Source: Kineosphaera sp032229625 (lineage in GTDB: Bacteria > Actinomycetota > Actinomycetes > Actinomycetales > Dermatophilaceae). Taken from it: a stretch of DNA of 64,000 nucleotides. The stretch spans positions 4,347 to 68,346 of the forward strand of contig JAVTVZ010000087.1 in assembly GCA_032229625.1 (NCBI GenBank). The letters are read 5' to 3'. How positions within the stretch are numbered: position 1 is the stretch's first letter; every line of letters starts with the position of its first letter. Shown piece after piece: positions 35,699 to 45,060 of this stretch. The notes beneath the pieces are model-generated. The model was not told the origin of the DNA. It made no database searches and saw nothing but the letters and a program-made list of their open reading frames with translations. Both the position numbers and the translations under genes were made by a program.

Positions 35699-37096
35699 GA
35701 GTGACCTCACTGTGCGCGGTCCGGACCACAGCATCGGTCTGCGGGCCAGGGGCCGCGGCCTGCGTCGCGTCGGTGTTCGTCGCGTCGGTAGTCGTCGTGG
35801 TGCCCATGGTCGTGGTGTCCGTGGTCGTGGCGTCGCCCGGCAGGTCGGTGACCGCGTCGGCGGTGGCGTCNNNNNNNNNNNNNNNNNNNNNNNNNNNNNN
35901 NNNNNNNNNNNNNNNNNNNNNNNNNNNNNNNNNNNNNNNNNNNNNNNNNNNNNNNNNNNNNNNNNNNNNNTGTCCGTGGTCGTGGCGTCGCCCGGCAGGT
36001 CGGTGACCGCGTCGGCGGTGGCGTCGGCGGTGGCGTCCCCGCCGGCGACCGGCGCGGCGCCCTGCTCGGCCTCGCGTCGGGCCTGGGCGCTGCGGGCGAG
36101 CCGGCGCAGCTTCTTGTCCGAGACCGTGCGCTCGCCGACGTCCTGCGCCTCCCACACACCGGCGGCGTCGACCGTCACGTCGCTGCCGGGCGTCGCGTCG
36201 TCCTGCCCGTAGGCGCCCTTGGCGGGCCGGCGCTTGCGCAGCGGCGGCGTCACCCCCGGGGCGAGTCGACGGGTCGTCAGGAGGAATCCGGTGTGGCCGT
36301 GCATGCGGTGCTCGGGACGCACGGCCAGCCCCTCCAGGTGCCAGCCGCGCACGAGCGACTCCCAGGCCTGCGGCTCGGTGTAGCCGCCGTGGGCACGCGC
36401 GGTCTCGGCGAGTCGCGAGAGCTGGGTGGCCGTGGCGACATAACAGATGAGGACCCCGCCGGGCGCGAGCGCGTCGGCGACGACGTCGAGGCACTCCCAG
36501 GGGGCGAGCATGTCGAGGACGACCCGGTCGATCGTGCCGTCGGGCACGGCGAGCGGCAGCGTGCCGACGAGGTCGCCGACCGTGACGGTCCACGCGGGGT
36601 GGGGCCCGCCGAAGAAGTCCTCGACGTTGCCGCGGGCGATCTGCGCGAATTCGGCGCGGCGCTCGAAGGAGTGCACGTGCCCGTGGTCACCGACGGCCCG
36701 CAGCAGCGACATGCTCAACGCGCCGGAGCCGACACCCGCCTCGACGACCCGGGCGCCCGGGAAGATGTCGGCCATCGCGACGATCTGTCCGGAATCCTTG
36801 GGATAGACGACCGCCGCGCCCCGCGGCATCGACATCACGTAGTCCGAGAGCAGCGGCCGCAGCGCGAGGTATTCGACCCCGGAGGTGTTGGTCACCGTCG
36901 AGCCGTCCGGGCTGCCGATGAGGTCGTCGTGGCGCAGGCTGCCGCGGTGGGTGAAGAACTGCCGGCCGGCTTCGAGGGTGATCGTGTGCATCCGACCCTT
37001 GGGGTCGGTCAGCTGGATGCGTTCGCCGACGGCGAAGGGGCCGCGGCGGCGATGCGCGCCGGTGGGGTCGAGGTGTTCGCGGGTGGGGACAGTCAT
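35685..37096 (-). CDS. trmI: tRNA (adenine-58-N1)-methyltransferase TrmI (interrupted only by an assembly artefact)
   Basis: 418 aa after removal of 155 bp (419 codons exactly). Class I SAM-dependent methyltransferase: FFTHRGSLRHDDLIG, SPRGAA-like MPRGAAVVYPKD, VVEAGVGSGALSMSLLRAVG (SAM loop), LDMLAPWE and QAWESLVRGWHLEGLAVRPEHRMHGHTGFL. It modifies A58 in the T-loop. The C-terminus is a ~90-residue low-complexity extension with Asp/Ala/Thr repeats (ATADA units), in which the gap fell. trmI beside ARC is conserved in actinobacteria. A TAGACT box lies 9 nt before the start. Confidence 0.94.
35871..35970. other. Artefactual assembly gap in trmI
   Basis: 100 N between identical 55-bp copies (35816-35870 and 35971-36025); the collapsed frame is intact. 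Confidence 0.93.
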
Positions 37097-37133
37097 GATC
37101 CGGCCAGTCTAGATCCGTGCTGCGGGGCGCTCG

Positions 37134-38405
37134 TCACGACGCCCGGCGCGACGGCGGCCCCTCCCCCGCAGCGATCCGGCCGATCGTCGCCGCGTCCAGA
37201 GCACCCCACGGCGACCCGTCAGGGTCGGCCAGGAGCAGCAGCGGCACCTGTCGCTCGACGAGCGCGTCGACGGCCGGCCGCAGGTCGGCGCTGCCTCGCG
37301 GCAGCACGAGCACCCAGCCGTCGGGCATGACGCGCAGACATGCCGCGGCGGGCACGGTGTCGAAGGCGTCGGCCTGGGCGGCCTGCTCCACGGCGTCACC
37401 GTCGAGCACGCCGATCGGGTCGCCGGCCTCGATCACCGCGACGACCAGACCGCGGGCGGCGACGTCGGCGGCGACCTGCGGCAGCGCCGACAGTGGCGCG
37501 TCGGCGCGGATCGTCACGACCGGGTGCACGACCGAGCGCACATCGAGCGCCGCGAGCCGACCACGCATCCGCCCCGTGGCGATCGCCTGCCCGGCACCGA
37601 ACCACAGGAACGCCCCGACGAGCGCGATCCACGCGACGGTGAACAGGCTCGGCGCCTCGCCGCGCAGCAGCGGCGTCCCGGCGAACCACACCACGACGAG
37701 GATGGTGACGATCCGCCCCGACCAGCCGGCCGCGATGAGCCCGACATGTCGGCGTCCCGTGACCTTCCACACCAGCGCATCGAGCAGGTAGCCGCCGTCC
37801 AGCGGCAGCCCGGGCAGCAGGTTGAAGATCGCGACGAAGCCGTTGGTCCACGCCACCGCCCCCAGCAGCAGCCCGGCGACATCGCCGCGCATGTAGGGCA
37901 GCGCCTGCCAGCCGAGCACGCAGAGCAGTCCGTTGGCCGCCGGACCCGCGAGCGCGACGAGGGCGCTGGCCCCCGGGGTCGCGCGGGCCGCGTCGTAGGC
38001 GGTGTGCCCGCCCATGAGGTCCGCGGCGATCCGATGCACCCGGAAACCGCAGCGCAGCGCGGTCAACGCGTGGGCCGCTTCGTGGACCAGGACGCTGACC
38101 AGCAACAACATGGCGTAGCCGAGGGCCACGACATACGACCAGAGGCCGAGGTCGGGCAGGGTCGCGGCGACCTGCGGCCCGAAGATCGCGACCATGACGA
38201 CGCCGATGACCAGCCATCCCCCGCCGATGTAGACGGGGATGCCCCACAGCGAGCCCACGCGCCAGCCCGCCGACTCCTGCGCCGGCATCGACTCGCCCGG
38301 TCGGGACGCGTGCTGCGTCGACGCCGATTCGGTGCCCGTCGGGTCGTCGGGCCGGTGTGCGTCGTCGGGCGACCCGCCGGCCACGGGCGGTGGGGCTGCT
38401 GACAT
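37134..38405 (-). CDS. Site-2 protease family (M50) intramembrane metalloprotease
   Basis: 423 aa from the ATG at 38405, 7 nt after its promoter. Zinc motif HEAAH (108-112) and the third ligand in LPGLPLDGGYLL (D203); about six membrane helices. A CBS-like region (about 285-415) follows, as in SpoIVFB-type proteases with CBS domains, which may sense a nucleotide. Such proteases release membrane-bound regulators. Homologues occur beside trmI/ARC in other actinobacteria. Its promoter is of the DNA-damage type and back-to-back with that of the RecB-like gene. Confidence 0.9.
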   Translation of the reverse strand: MSAAPPPVAGGSPDDAHRPDDPTGTESASTQHASRPGESMPAQESAGWRVGSLWGIPVYIGGGWLVIGVVMVAIFGPQVAATLPDLGLWSYVVALGYAMLLLVSVLVHEAAHALTALRCGFRVHRIAADLMGGHTAYDAARATPGASALVALAGPAANGLLCVLGWQALPYMRGDVAGLLLGAVAWTNGFVAIFNLLPGLPLDGGYLLDALVWKVTGRRHVGLIAAGWSGRIVTILVVVWFAGTPLLRGEAPSLFTVAWIALVGAFLWFGAGQAIATGRMRGRLAALDVRSVVHPVVTIRADAPLSALPQVAADVAARGLVVAVIEAGDPIGVLDGDAVEQAAQADAFDTVPAAACLRVMPDGWVLVLPRGSADLRPAVDALVERQVPLLLLADPDGSPWGALDAATIGRIAAGEGPPSRRAS

Positions 38406-38412
38406 GGCTGAC

Positions 38413-38435
38413 ACGCTACGTCACGACCCCGACAA
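38413..38435 (-). promoter_or_regulatory. PafBC/RecA-NDp-type promoter of the M50 protease gene
   Basis: Minus strand: TTGTCGGGG (38427-38435, 8/9), 8-bp spacer, TAGCGT (38413-38418), 7 nt to the ATG. It supports the start at 38405 rather than the GTG at 38414, which would lie inside the -10. Confidence 0.6.
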
Positions 38436-38475
38436 GACCGGCTCGTCGCGGCTGCGACCAGGCGGGCGGCGAAGC

Positions 38476-38498
38476 TTGTCGGTGGTCGCCTCTACTGT
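38476..38498 (+). promoter_or_regulatory. PafBC/RecA-NDp-type promoter of the RecB-like gene
   Basis: TTGTCGGTG (38476-38484, 9/9), exactly 8 bp, TACTGT (38493-38498), 7 nt to the ATG at 38506. This is the best match in the window. Confidence 0.7.
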
Positions 38499-38505
38499 CG
38501 CCGGC

Positions 38506-39375
38506 ATGACGAACGCGCTGCTCACCCGTCCGCCCACACCTGGGCCGACCCGCGCCTCGGGCGGCCAGGAGTCGCGCCTCCTGACGCTGTCGCCGAGCCG
38601 GGTCGAGGACTTCCTGCAGTGCCCGCTGCGCTTCCGCTTCTGCGCGCTGGAGGGTCGGGCACAGCCACCGACCGCCGCGATGGCCCGCGACGCGCTCGTG
38701 CGCGCGACACTCGACGCGCTCTTCGCGCTGCCGGCGGCCCGCCGCACCCGACAGGAGGCCGCCCGCCTGGTGCCCCGGCAGTGGGCGCGCGCGGCGGGCG
38801 ACGATCCCGACCTGGCCGCGCTGCTCGACCGCGTCGCGGGCCACGACCCGGCCCGGCTGCAGCGGTGGTTCGACGACGTGGTGCGCCTGCTGGACCGCTG
38901 GTTCACCCTCGAGGATCCGACGCGGCTGGAGCCGGTGGCCCGCGAGGTGACGCTGGCGGTGGCGCGGCCGGGGCTCGCGGTGCGCGCCCGCCTGCACCGA
39001 CTCGATGCGGCGCCGGACGGGCGACTGCGGATCACCGGCGTCACGACGCGGCGCGGCGCCGACACCGCCCGCGCGCTCGCCGAGCTGCGCGGCCTCGGCT
39101 GGGTGGTGTGGCGCTCCCGCGGGGTGCTGCCGACGCGCCTGCAGCTCGTCCAGCTGGGCGACGGGCTGGTCGTCACCGACGAGCCGGACGAGGCCGCGAT
39201 GCGGGGCGTCGAGCGGCGGCTGCAGGCGGTGGCTGCGGCGATCGAGCGGGCCCGGGCCGGCGACGACTTCCGGCCGCGGCCCTCGTCGGCCTGCTTCGGC
39301 TGCCCGCACCGGGCGATCTGCCCGGTCTTGGCTGCGCATGAGCCCGGCGGCGGGCCCTCGGCGGCTGCCGCATGA
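38506..39375 (+). CDS. RecB/Cas4-like PD-(D/E)XK family protein with apparently lost active site
   Basis: 289 aa. The N-terminal LSPSRVEDFLQCPLRFRF and the C-terminal CFGCPHRAICPVL place it in the RecB/AddB-type nuclease family; Cys39, Cys264, Cys267 and Cys273 are the four ligands of the Fe-S staple. The catalytic segment, usually G-x-I-D-R-x-D ... V-D-Y-K-T-G, reads RARLHRLD ... ITGVTTRRG (about 160-184): the metal-binding Asp of the first part is His, and both the Asp and Lys of the DxK motif are replaced by Gly and Thr. It may bind DNA without cutting. The mycobacterial homologue is next to trmI. Confidence 0.8.
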   Translation: MTNALLTRPPTPGPTRASGGQESRLLTLSPSRVEDFLQCPLRFRFCALEGRAQPPTAAMARDALVRATLDALFALPAARRTRQEAARLVPRQWARAAGDDPDLAALLDRVAGHDPARLQRWFDDVVRLLDRWFTLEDPTRLEPVAREVTLAVARPGLAVRARLHRLDAAPDGRLRITGVTTRRGADTARALAELRGLGWVVWRSRGVLPTRLQLVQLGDGLVVTDEPDEAAMRGVERRLQAVAAAIERARAGDDFRPRPSSACFGCPHRAICPVLAAHEPGGGPSAAAA

Positions 39376-39404
39376 GCGCGACCGCGCGGGGGACGTCGGC
39401 CGGG

Positions 39405-40580
39405 TCAGGGCGCGCTGAGCCGCCGGTAGTGGTAGCGGTGATGCTCGGTGAAGCCGAGCCCGCGATAGAGCGCGACCGCCGCCGTGTTCGGCTCCCGCAC
39501 CTGCAGGTAGGCGAAGCGAGCGCCGTCGGCGCGGGCCCGCGCCAGGAGCAGGCGAGTGATCATCGCCCCCAGTCCCCGGCGCCGCAGGGCGGGGACGACC
39601 TCGACGCACGAGATCCCGGCCCAGTCGGCCGTCACGACGACCCGTCCGGCGGCGACGCCCCCGCGGGCGCCCTCCCCGACCGGCTCAGCCCCGACCGGCT
39701 CAGCCGCCGCCACGACCGCCGGTGTGCGAGTGGTCTGCTCGGGTCCCGGGGCCGAGAGCAGCAGATAGCGGGCCGGCGCGGAGGTCAGCACGCGCCGCGC
39801 GGCGTCGCTCGCGGCGATCTGGCCGCCGCGCACGACCTCGCCCCACGCGCCGTCGGGAGCCTCGCTCCATCCCTGCGTCACGGGCGTCGGTGCGCCCGCG
39901 GGCGGTTCGCCCGTCCCGGTCGCGTCCGGCAGGCGGCGCAGGTCGGCGACCATGACGATCGTCGGCTCGTAGGCGACCCAGCCGCCCTCCCGGGCCGCGG
40001 CCTCGAGCGCGACGGCGGCGGGATCATCGGCGGCATCGATGTCGTGCGGCAGGTGCAGCAGGGGATGCTGCCCGAGCGCGCGGTAGTGCGCGGCCACGAG
40101 CGTCAGCGCCTCAGACACCCCGACGCCGGGATCGCCGGCGGCCAGCGCCGAATTCGCCCGGCCGGACCAGCCGAGCCCGTCACGCACGAGCCAGCCGCCG
40201 AGGCGGTGGGCGCCGACCCCGGGCCAGCCGGCAGCGGCGATCCGCTCGACATCGGCCGCGCTGGAGCTGGGCCGCACGCTGCGCGCCGGCACGATCCGGC
40301 GGCCGACGACGTCCGCCGGATCGAGGGCGACGGGCCCGCGGTCGTGCGGCAGCAGCACGAGCCGGTCGGGTGCGTCGACCAGCACCTCGCCGACGACGTC
40401 GCCGTGGCCGCCCTCGGGCAGCCGCCGACGCGCCGCGACCCGTGGTGTCCCCGGCGGCGGGGCCGGCAGCAGGACCCCCGGCCCGGTCACAGGGTCGAGC
40501 CGGTCGTCCGGCGCGGGGTCGTGGCGGCGAGCGGCCGCCGGATCGGACTGCGGACCGGCGTGCGGATCGATGTGAGTCAC
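39405..40580 (-). CDS. GNAT-family N-acetyltransferase with N-terminal extension
   Basis: 391 aa. Only the last ~80 residues are clearly GNAT: ISCVEVVPALRRRGLGAMITRLLLARA (acetyl-CoA loop RRRGLG) and YLQVREPNTAAVALYRGLGF. The N-terminal ~250 residues contain a second, degenerate region (WLVRDGLGWSGRANSALAAGDPG), a pattern seen in tandem-GNAT proteins of this locus in actinobacteria. Substrate unknown. Overlaps the HAD gene by ATGA (40577-40580). Confidence 0.82.
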   Translation of the reverse strand: MTHIDPHAGPQSDPAAARRHDPAPDDRLDPVTGPGVLLPAPPPGTPRVAARRRLPEGGHGDVVGEVLVDAPDRLVLLPHDRGPVALDPADVVGRRIVPARSVRPSSSAADVERIAAAGWPGVGAHRLGGWLVRDGLGWSGRANSALAAGDPGVGVSEALTLVAAHYRALGQHPLLHLPHDIDAADDPAAVALEAAAREGGWVAYEPTIVMVADLRRLPDATGTGEPPAGAPTPVTQGWSEAPDGAWGEVVRGGQIAASDAARRVLTSAPARYLLLSAPGPEQTTRTPAVVAAAEPVGAEPVGEGARGGVAAGRVVVTADWAGISCVEVVPALRRRGLGAMITRLLLARARADGARFAYLQVREPNTAAVALYRGLGFTEHHRYHYRRLSAP

Positions 40581-41314
40581 GACCCGGCGGCCGCAGTGGT
40601 GAGGCCGATCAGGTCGCCGGGTCCGACGCCGACGAGGCTGGGCACGGTCCTCAGACCGGGCCGTGGTTCGACGGCCACGACGTGCGGCACGGCGAGCGTG
40701 CGCACCCCGGCCGCCAACGCCGAGGCCACCCCGGTCGGGGAGTCCTCGATGGCGACGCAGTCGGCCGGCGCCGCGCCCAGCGCTCGCGCGGCGAGCAGAT
40801 ACGGCTCGGGGTCCGGCTTGCCTCGGGTGACCTCGTCACCGGTGACGACCGCGGAGAAGCTGCCCGGGGGCAGCGCGTCGAGGACGACGTCGACCATCGC
40901 CCGCCACGACATCGTCACCATCGCGCACGGCACCCCGGCCGCGCGCAACGCGCCGAGCAGCTCCAGGGCGCCCGGCCGCCACGGCACCGCCTCGCGCAGG
41001 CTCGCGATGACGCCCTGTTGCAACCGATCGACGATCTCCACGGGCGGCAGGTCGACCGGCGAGTGCGCGCGGATGTACTCGGCGGAGGCCAGCAGCGCGT
41101 TGCCGACGAGCTGGTGCGCGTGCTCCTGCGACCAGTGCCCGCCGAAGGACTCGACGAGCGCGTGCTCCTGGGCGATCCAATACGGTTCGGTGTCCAGCAG
41201 GGTGCCGTCCATGTCCCACAAGACAGCCGCCGGCAGCGCGCCGCCGGCCCGGGGCGCCGCCCCGGGCCGGTGCCGCGGTGGCGCCCCGGACACGTCCGGC
41301 TGCTCGTCGGCCAC
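40577..41314 (-). CDS. HAD-superfamily hydrolase (beta-phosphoglucomutase-like)
   Basis: 245 aa from the GTG at 41314, just after the metH stop. Motif I WDMDGTLLDTEPYW, motif II VTMSW, motif III Lys in TRGKPDPEPY and motif IV AIEDSPTGVASALAAG; a C1 helical cap lies between I and II. These enzymes dephosphorylate small phosphate esters. It sits between metH and the GNAT gene in one direction. The N-terminal ~25 residues are disordered. Confidence 0.87.
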   Translation of the reverse strand: MADEQPDVSGAPPRHRPGAAPRAGGALPAAVLWDMDGTLLDTEPYWIAQEHALVESFGGHWSQEHAHQLVGNALLASAEYIRAHSPVDLPPVEIVDRLQQGVIASLREAVPWRPGALELLGALRAAGVPCAMVTMSWRAMVDVVLDALPPGSFSAVVTGDEVTRGKPDPEPYLLAARALGAAPADCVAIEDSPTGVASALAAGVRTLAVPHVVAVEPRPGLRTVPSLVGVGPGDLIGLTTAAAGS

Positions 41315-41315
41315 G

Positions 41316-44300
41316 TCAGACCTTGAAGTACTTCGCCTCGGGGTGGTGCACGACGAGCGCGTCGGTCGACTGCTCGGGGTGCAGCTGCAGCTCCTCGGAG
41401 AGCTCCACACCGATCCGGCCCGGCTCGAGCAGCGCCACCAGCGTCGCCCGCTGCTCCAGGTCGGGGCAGGCAGGGTAACCGAAGGAGTAGCGGCAGCCGC
41501 GGAAGCGCACGTCGAGCACCTCGTCGATCCCCAACTCCTGCGCGTCGCCGAAGCCGAGCTCGTCGCGCACCCGGGCGTGCCAGTATTCGGCGAGCGCCTC
41601 GGTGAGCTGCACCGACAGGCCGTGCAGCTCCAGGTAGTCGCGGTAGGCGTTCTGCTCGTAGAGCACCGCGGTGGCCTGGGACGCCTTCTCGCCCATCGTC
41701 GCGAGCTGGAACGCGATGACGTCCGGCTGCCCGTCGGCCTCGTACTTCTCGCGGCTGCGGAAGAAGTCGGCCAGGTCCAGCCGCCGGTCGCGCCGCTGAC
41801 GCGGGAACGTCAGGCGGGCGCGCTCGCTGCCCTTCGGCTGGCCGTCGGGGCCGTCCTCGTGCCACAGCACGACCACGTCGTTGCCGTCGCTGTAGCAGGG
41901 GAAGTAGCCGTAGACGACCGCCGGTTCGAGCAGGTCCTGGGTGTGGATCCGCTCGAGCCACATCCGCAGCCGCGGCCGGCCCTCGGTCTCGACGAGCTCC
42001 TCGTAGGAGGCACCGCCCTCACCGCGGGTGGGCTTGAGCCCCCACTGCCCGAGGAAGGTCGCCCGCTCGTCGAGGTAGCCCGCGACCTCCGCGAGGGGGA
42101 TGCCCTTGACGACCCGGGTGCCCCAGAAGGGCGGGGTCGGGATGTCGTTGTCGTCCGCCACGTCCGAGCGGGTCGTGTCGGTGACCAGCGCGCCCTCCTC
42201 GTGGGGGGTCGCGACGGCGCGCACGCGGCGGGCGCGACGCTCCGGCAGGGCCTCCTCCAGGGAGACCTCCGGGTCGTTCTTCGCCCGCGCGATCGCGTCC
42301 ATCAGGCGCAGACCCTCGAAGGCGTCGCGGGCATACCGCACGTGGCCCTCGTAGACCTCGGCGAGGTCCTGCTCGACATACGCCCTGGTCAGGGCCGCGC
42401 CGCCGAGCAGCACAGGCCAGCGCTGCGCGAGCCCGCGAGAGTTGAACTCGACGAGATTGTCCTTCATGACGACCGTCGACTTCACGAGCAGCCCGGACAT
42501 GCCGACGGCGTCGACGTCGTGCTCGGTCGCGGCGTCGATGATCTCGTTGACGGTCTTCTTGATGCCGATGTTGACGACGTCGTAGCCGTTGTTGCTCAGG
42601 ATGATGTCGACGAGGTTCTTGCCGATGTCGTGCACGTCGCCCTTGACGGTCGCGAGCAGCACCTTGGCCTTCGCGCGCGACCCGCCGCCGGAGCCGCCCT
42701 CCTGCTCCTCGATCGTCGGCTCCAGGTGCGCGACCGCGGCCTTCATCGTCTCGGCGGACTGCAGCACGAAGGGCAGCTGCATGCGCCCGCTGCCGAAGAG
42801 CTCACCGACGACCTTCATGCCCGCGAGCAGGTGGTCGTTGATGATGTCGAGCGCGCGGGTGCCTACCGCCAGGGCCTCGTCGAGATCGGCCTCGAGCCCG
42901 TTGCGCTCGCCGTCGACGATGCGCCGCTCGAGACGCTCGCCCAGGGGCAGCGCCGCGAGCTCGGCGGCCCGCCCGGCCTTCAGCGACGCCGAGTCGACGC
43001 CCTCGAAGAGCTCGAGCATGCGGGCCAGCGGGTCGTAGGTCAGCTCGCCGGCCTCGTTGTAGCCGCGGCGGTCCCACACGAGGTCGAGCGCGACCTCGAG
43101 CTGCTCCTGCGGGATCCGCGCGACGGGCAGGATCTTCGCGGAGTTGACGATCGCGCTGCTCAGACCGGCCTTGACGCATTCGTCGAGGAAGACCGAGTTG
43201 AGCACGACGCGGGCCGCGGGCTTGAGCCCGAAGCTGACGTTGGACACGCCCAGCGTCGTCTGGACCCCCGGATAGCGGGTCGTGATCTCGCGGATCGCCT
43301 CGATGGTCTCGATGCCGTCGCGGCGGGTCTCCTCCTGACCGGTGGCGATGGGGAAGGTCAGGGCGTCGACGACGATGTCCTCGACGCTGAAGCCGTGCTC
43401 GGTCGTCAGGGCGTCGATGAGCCGCGAGGCGATCTCGACCTTCTTCTCGGCGGTGCGCGCCTGCCCTTGCTCGTCGATCGTCAGCGCGACGAGCGCGCTG
43501 CCGTGCTCCTGGGCGAGGGCGACCATGCGCGCGAAGCGCGAGGTGGGCCCGTCGCCGTCCTCGTAGTTGACCGAGTTGATGACCGCGCGGCCACCGAGCC
43601 GCTCCAGGCCCGCCTCGATGACGGCGGGCTCCGTGGAGTCGAGCACGAGCGGCAACGTCGAGCTCGTCGCCAGCCGCGAGACGAGCTCGCTCATGTCACC
43701 GGCGCCGTCGCGCCCGACATAGTCGACACACACGTCGAGCAGGTGCGCGCCCTCGCGGGTCATGTCCTTGGCGATCTCGACGCAGTCGTCCCAGCGCTGC
43801 GCGAGCATGGCCTCGCGGAAGGCCTTGGAGCCGTTGGCGTTGGTCCGCTCCCCCAGGGAGAGGTAGCTCGCGTCCTGCCGGAACGGCACGGAGGTGTAGA
43901 GCGAGGCCACCGCTGCCTCGGGCGTGGGCTCGCGGGGCGTCACCTCGCGCCCGCCGACGGCCTCGACGACCGCCCGCAGATGCTCCGGGGTCGTGCCGCA
44001 GCAGCCGCCGACGATCGCGACGCCGTAGTCCGTGACGAACTGCTCGTGCGCCCGGGCCAGCTCGGCGGGCGTCAGCGGGTAGTGCGCGCCGTCCTTGGTC
44101 AGCTCCGGCAGCCCCGCGTTGGGCAGCACGCTGATCGGGATGCGCGAGTTGCGCGACAGGTAGCGCAGGTGCTCGCTCATCTCCGCGGGCCCGGTCGCGC
44201 AGTTCAGCCCGATGACGTCGATGCCCAGCGGCTCCAGCGCCGTCAGCGCCGCGCCGATCTCGCTGCCCATGAGCATCGTGCCGGTCGTCTCGATCGTGAC

Positions 44301-44885
44301 CTGGGCGATGATCGGCAGATCCTGCTCGCGGGCGGCCAGCGCCCGCTTGGCGCCGACGACGGCCGCCTTCGTCTGCAGCAGGTCCTGGCAGGTCTCGATG
44401 AGGATCGCGTCGGACCCCCCGTCGATGAGGCCGGCGGCGCACTCCTCGTAGGCGTCGCGCAGCTGGGCGTAGGGCGCGTGCAGCAGCGACGGCAGCTTGG
44501 TGCCGGGGCCGACGGAGCCGAGCACGAAGCGCGGCTTGTCGTCCGTGGAGTAGGCATCCGCGGCCTCGCGGGCGATCTGGGCGCCGGCCCGGGCGAGTTC
44601 GTAGATGCGCTCGGGGATGTCGTATTCGGCGAGGTTGGCGAAGTTCGCGCCGAAGGTGTTGGTCTCGATGGCGTCGACCCCGACCGCGAGGTATTCCTCG
44701 TGGACGGCCCGGACGATGTCCGGGCGGGTGACATTGAGGATCTCGTTGCACCCCTCGAGCTGTTGGAAGTCCTCCAGCGTGGGGTCGGCGGCCTGCAGCA
44801 TCGTGCCCATCGCGCCGTCGGCGACGATCACTCGCTGGGTCAGAAGGGGTCGAAGCTGCGGTCGTCGCTCGGAGCGGCTGCTCAC
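41316..44885 (-). CDS. metH: Cobalamin-dependent methionine synthase
   Basis: 1189 aa, all four modules present. Homocysteine module (about 1-330) with ADGAMGTMLQ and the zinc ligands in VGGCCGTTPEHL; methyltetrahydrofolate module (about 350-620, GERTNANGSKAFREA); cobalamin module with GDVHDIGKN (His near 753, the cobalt ligand) and MSGLLVKST; SAM-dependent reactivation module to the end (YSFGYPACPDLEQR, LHPEQSTDALVVHHPEA). GTG start at 44885. I looked for a cobalamin or SAM riboswitch in the 175-bp upstream space and saw none; a TAGCAT box is at 44921-44926. Confidence 0.95.
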   Translation of the reverse strand: MSSRSERRPQLRPLLTQRVIVADGAMGTMLQAADPTLEDFQQLEGCNEILNVTRPDIVRAVHEEYLAVGVDAIETNTFGANFANLAEYDIPERIYELARAGAQIAREAADAYSTDDKPRFVLGSVGPGTKLPSLLHAPYAQLRDAYEECAAGLIDGGSDAILIETCQDLLQTKAAVVGAKRALAAREQDLPIIAQVTIETTGTMLMGSEIGAALTALEPLGIDVIGLNCATGPAEMSEHLRYLSRNSRIPISVLPNAGLPELTKDGAHYPLTPAELARAHEQFVTDYGVAIVGGCCGTTPEHLRAVVEAVGGREVTPREPTPEAAVASLYTSVPFRQDASYLSLGERTNANGSKAFREAMLAQRWDDCVEIAKDMTREGAHLLDVCVDYVGRDGAGDMSELVSRLATSSTLPLVLDSTEPAVIEAGLERLGGRAVINSVNYEDGDGPTSRFARMVALAQEHGSALVALTIDEQGQARTAEKKVEIASRLIDALTTEHGFSVEDIVVDALTFPIATGQEETRRDGIETIEAIREITTRYPGVQTTLGVSNVSFGLKPAARVVLNSVFLDECVKAGLSSAIVNSAKILPVARIPQEQLEVALDLVWDRRGYNEAGELTYDPLARMLELFEGVDSASLKAGRAAELAALPLGERLERRIVDGERNGLEADLDEALAVGTRALDIINDHLLAGMKVVGELFGSGRMQLPFVLQSAETMKAAVAHLEPTIEEQEGGSGGGSRAKAKVLLATVKGDVHDIGKNLVDIILSNNGYDVVNIGIKKTVNEIIDAATEHDVDAVGMSGLLVKSTVVMKDNLVEFNSRGLAQRWPVLLGGAALTRAYVEQDLAEVYEGHVRYARDAFEGLRLMDAIARAKNDPEVSLEEALPERRARRVRAVATPHEEGALVTDTTRSDVADDNDIPTPPFWGTRVVKGIPLAEVAGYLDERATFLGQWGLKPTRGEGGASYEELVETEGRPRLRMWLERIHTQDLLEPAVVYGYFPCYSDGNDVVVLWHEDGPDGQPKGSERARLTFPRQRRDRRLDLADFFRSREKYEADGQPDVIAFQLATMGEKASQATAVLYEQNAYRDYLELHGLSVQLTEALAEYWHARVRDELGFGDAQELGIDEVLDVRFRGCRYSFGYPACPDLEQRATLVALLEPGRIGVELSEELQLHPEQSTDALVVHHPEAKYFKV

Positions 44886-45060
44886 TATCGCGGTCTTTCT
44901 ACGTGCGGACAGGACCCCCCATGCTACTCACGCCCCGCCAGGGCCCTTCGTCCCGACGAGGGACGGACCCCGGCGACCGGTGCGAGCGTCGCTGCGCGAG
45001 CCGGACTGCGTAGGCTGGTGGGATGCTCACGCCAACAACAGCGGACCGACGGGAGACTCC

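Noticed and set aside
44886..45060. Cobalamin or SAM riboswitch before metH
   Set aside because: The spacer is only 175 bp to the divergent gene and shows no B12-box or SAM-type helices.
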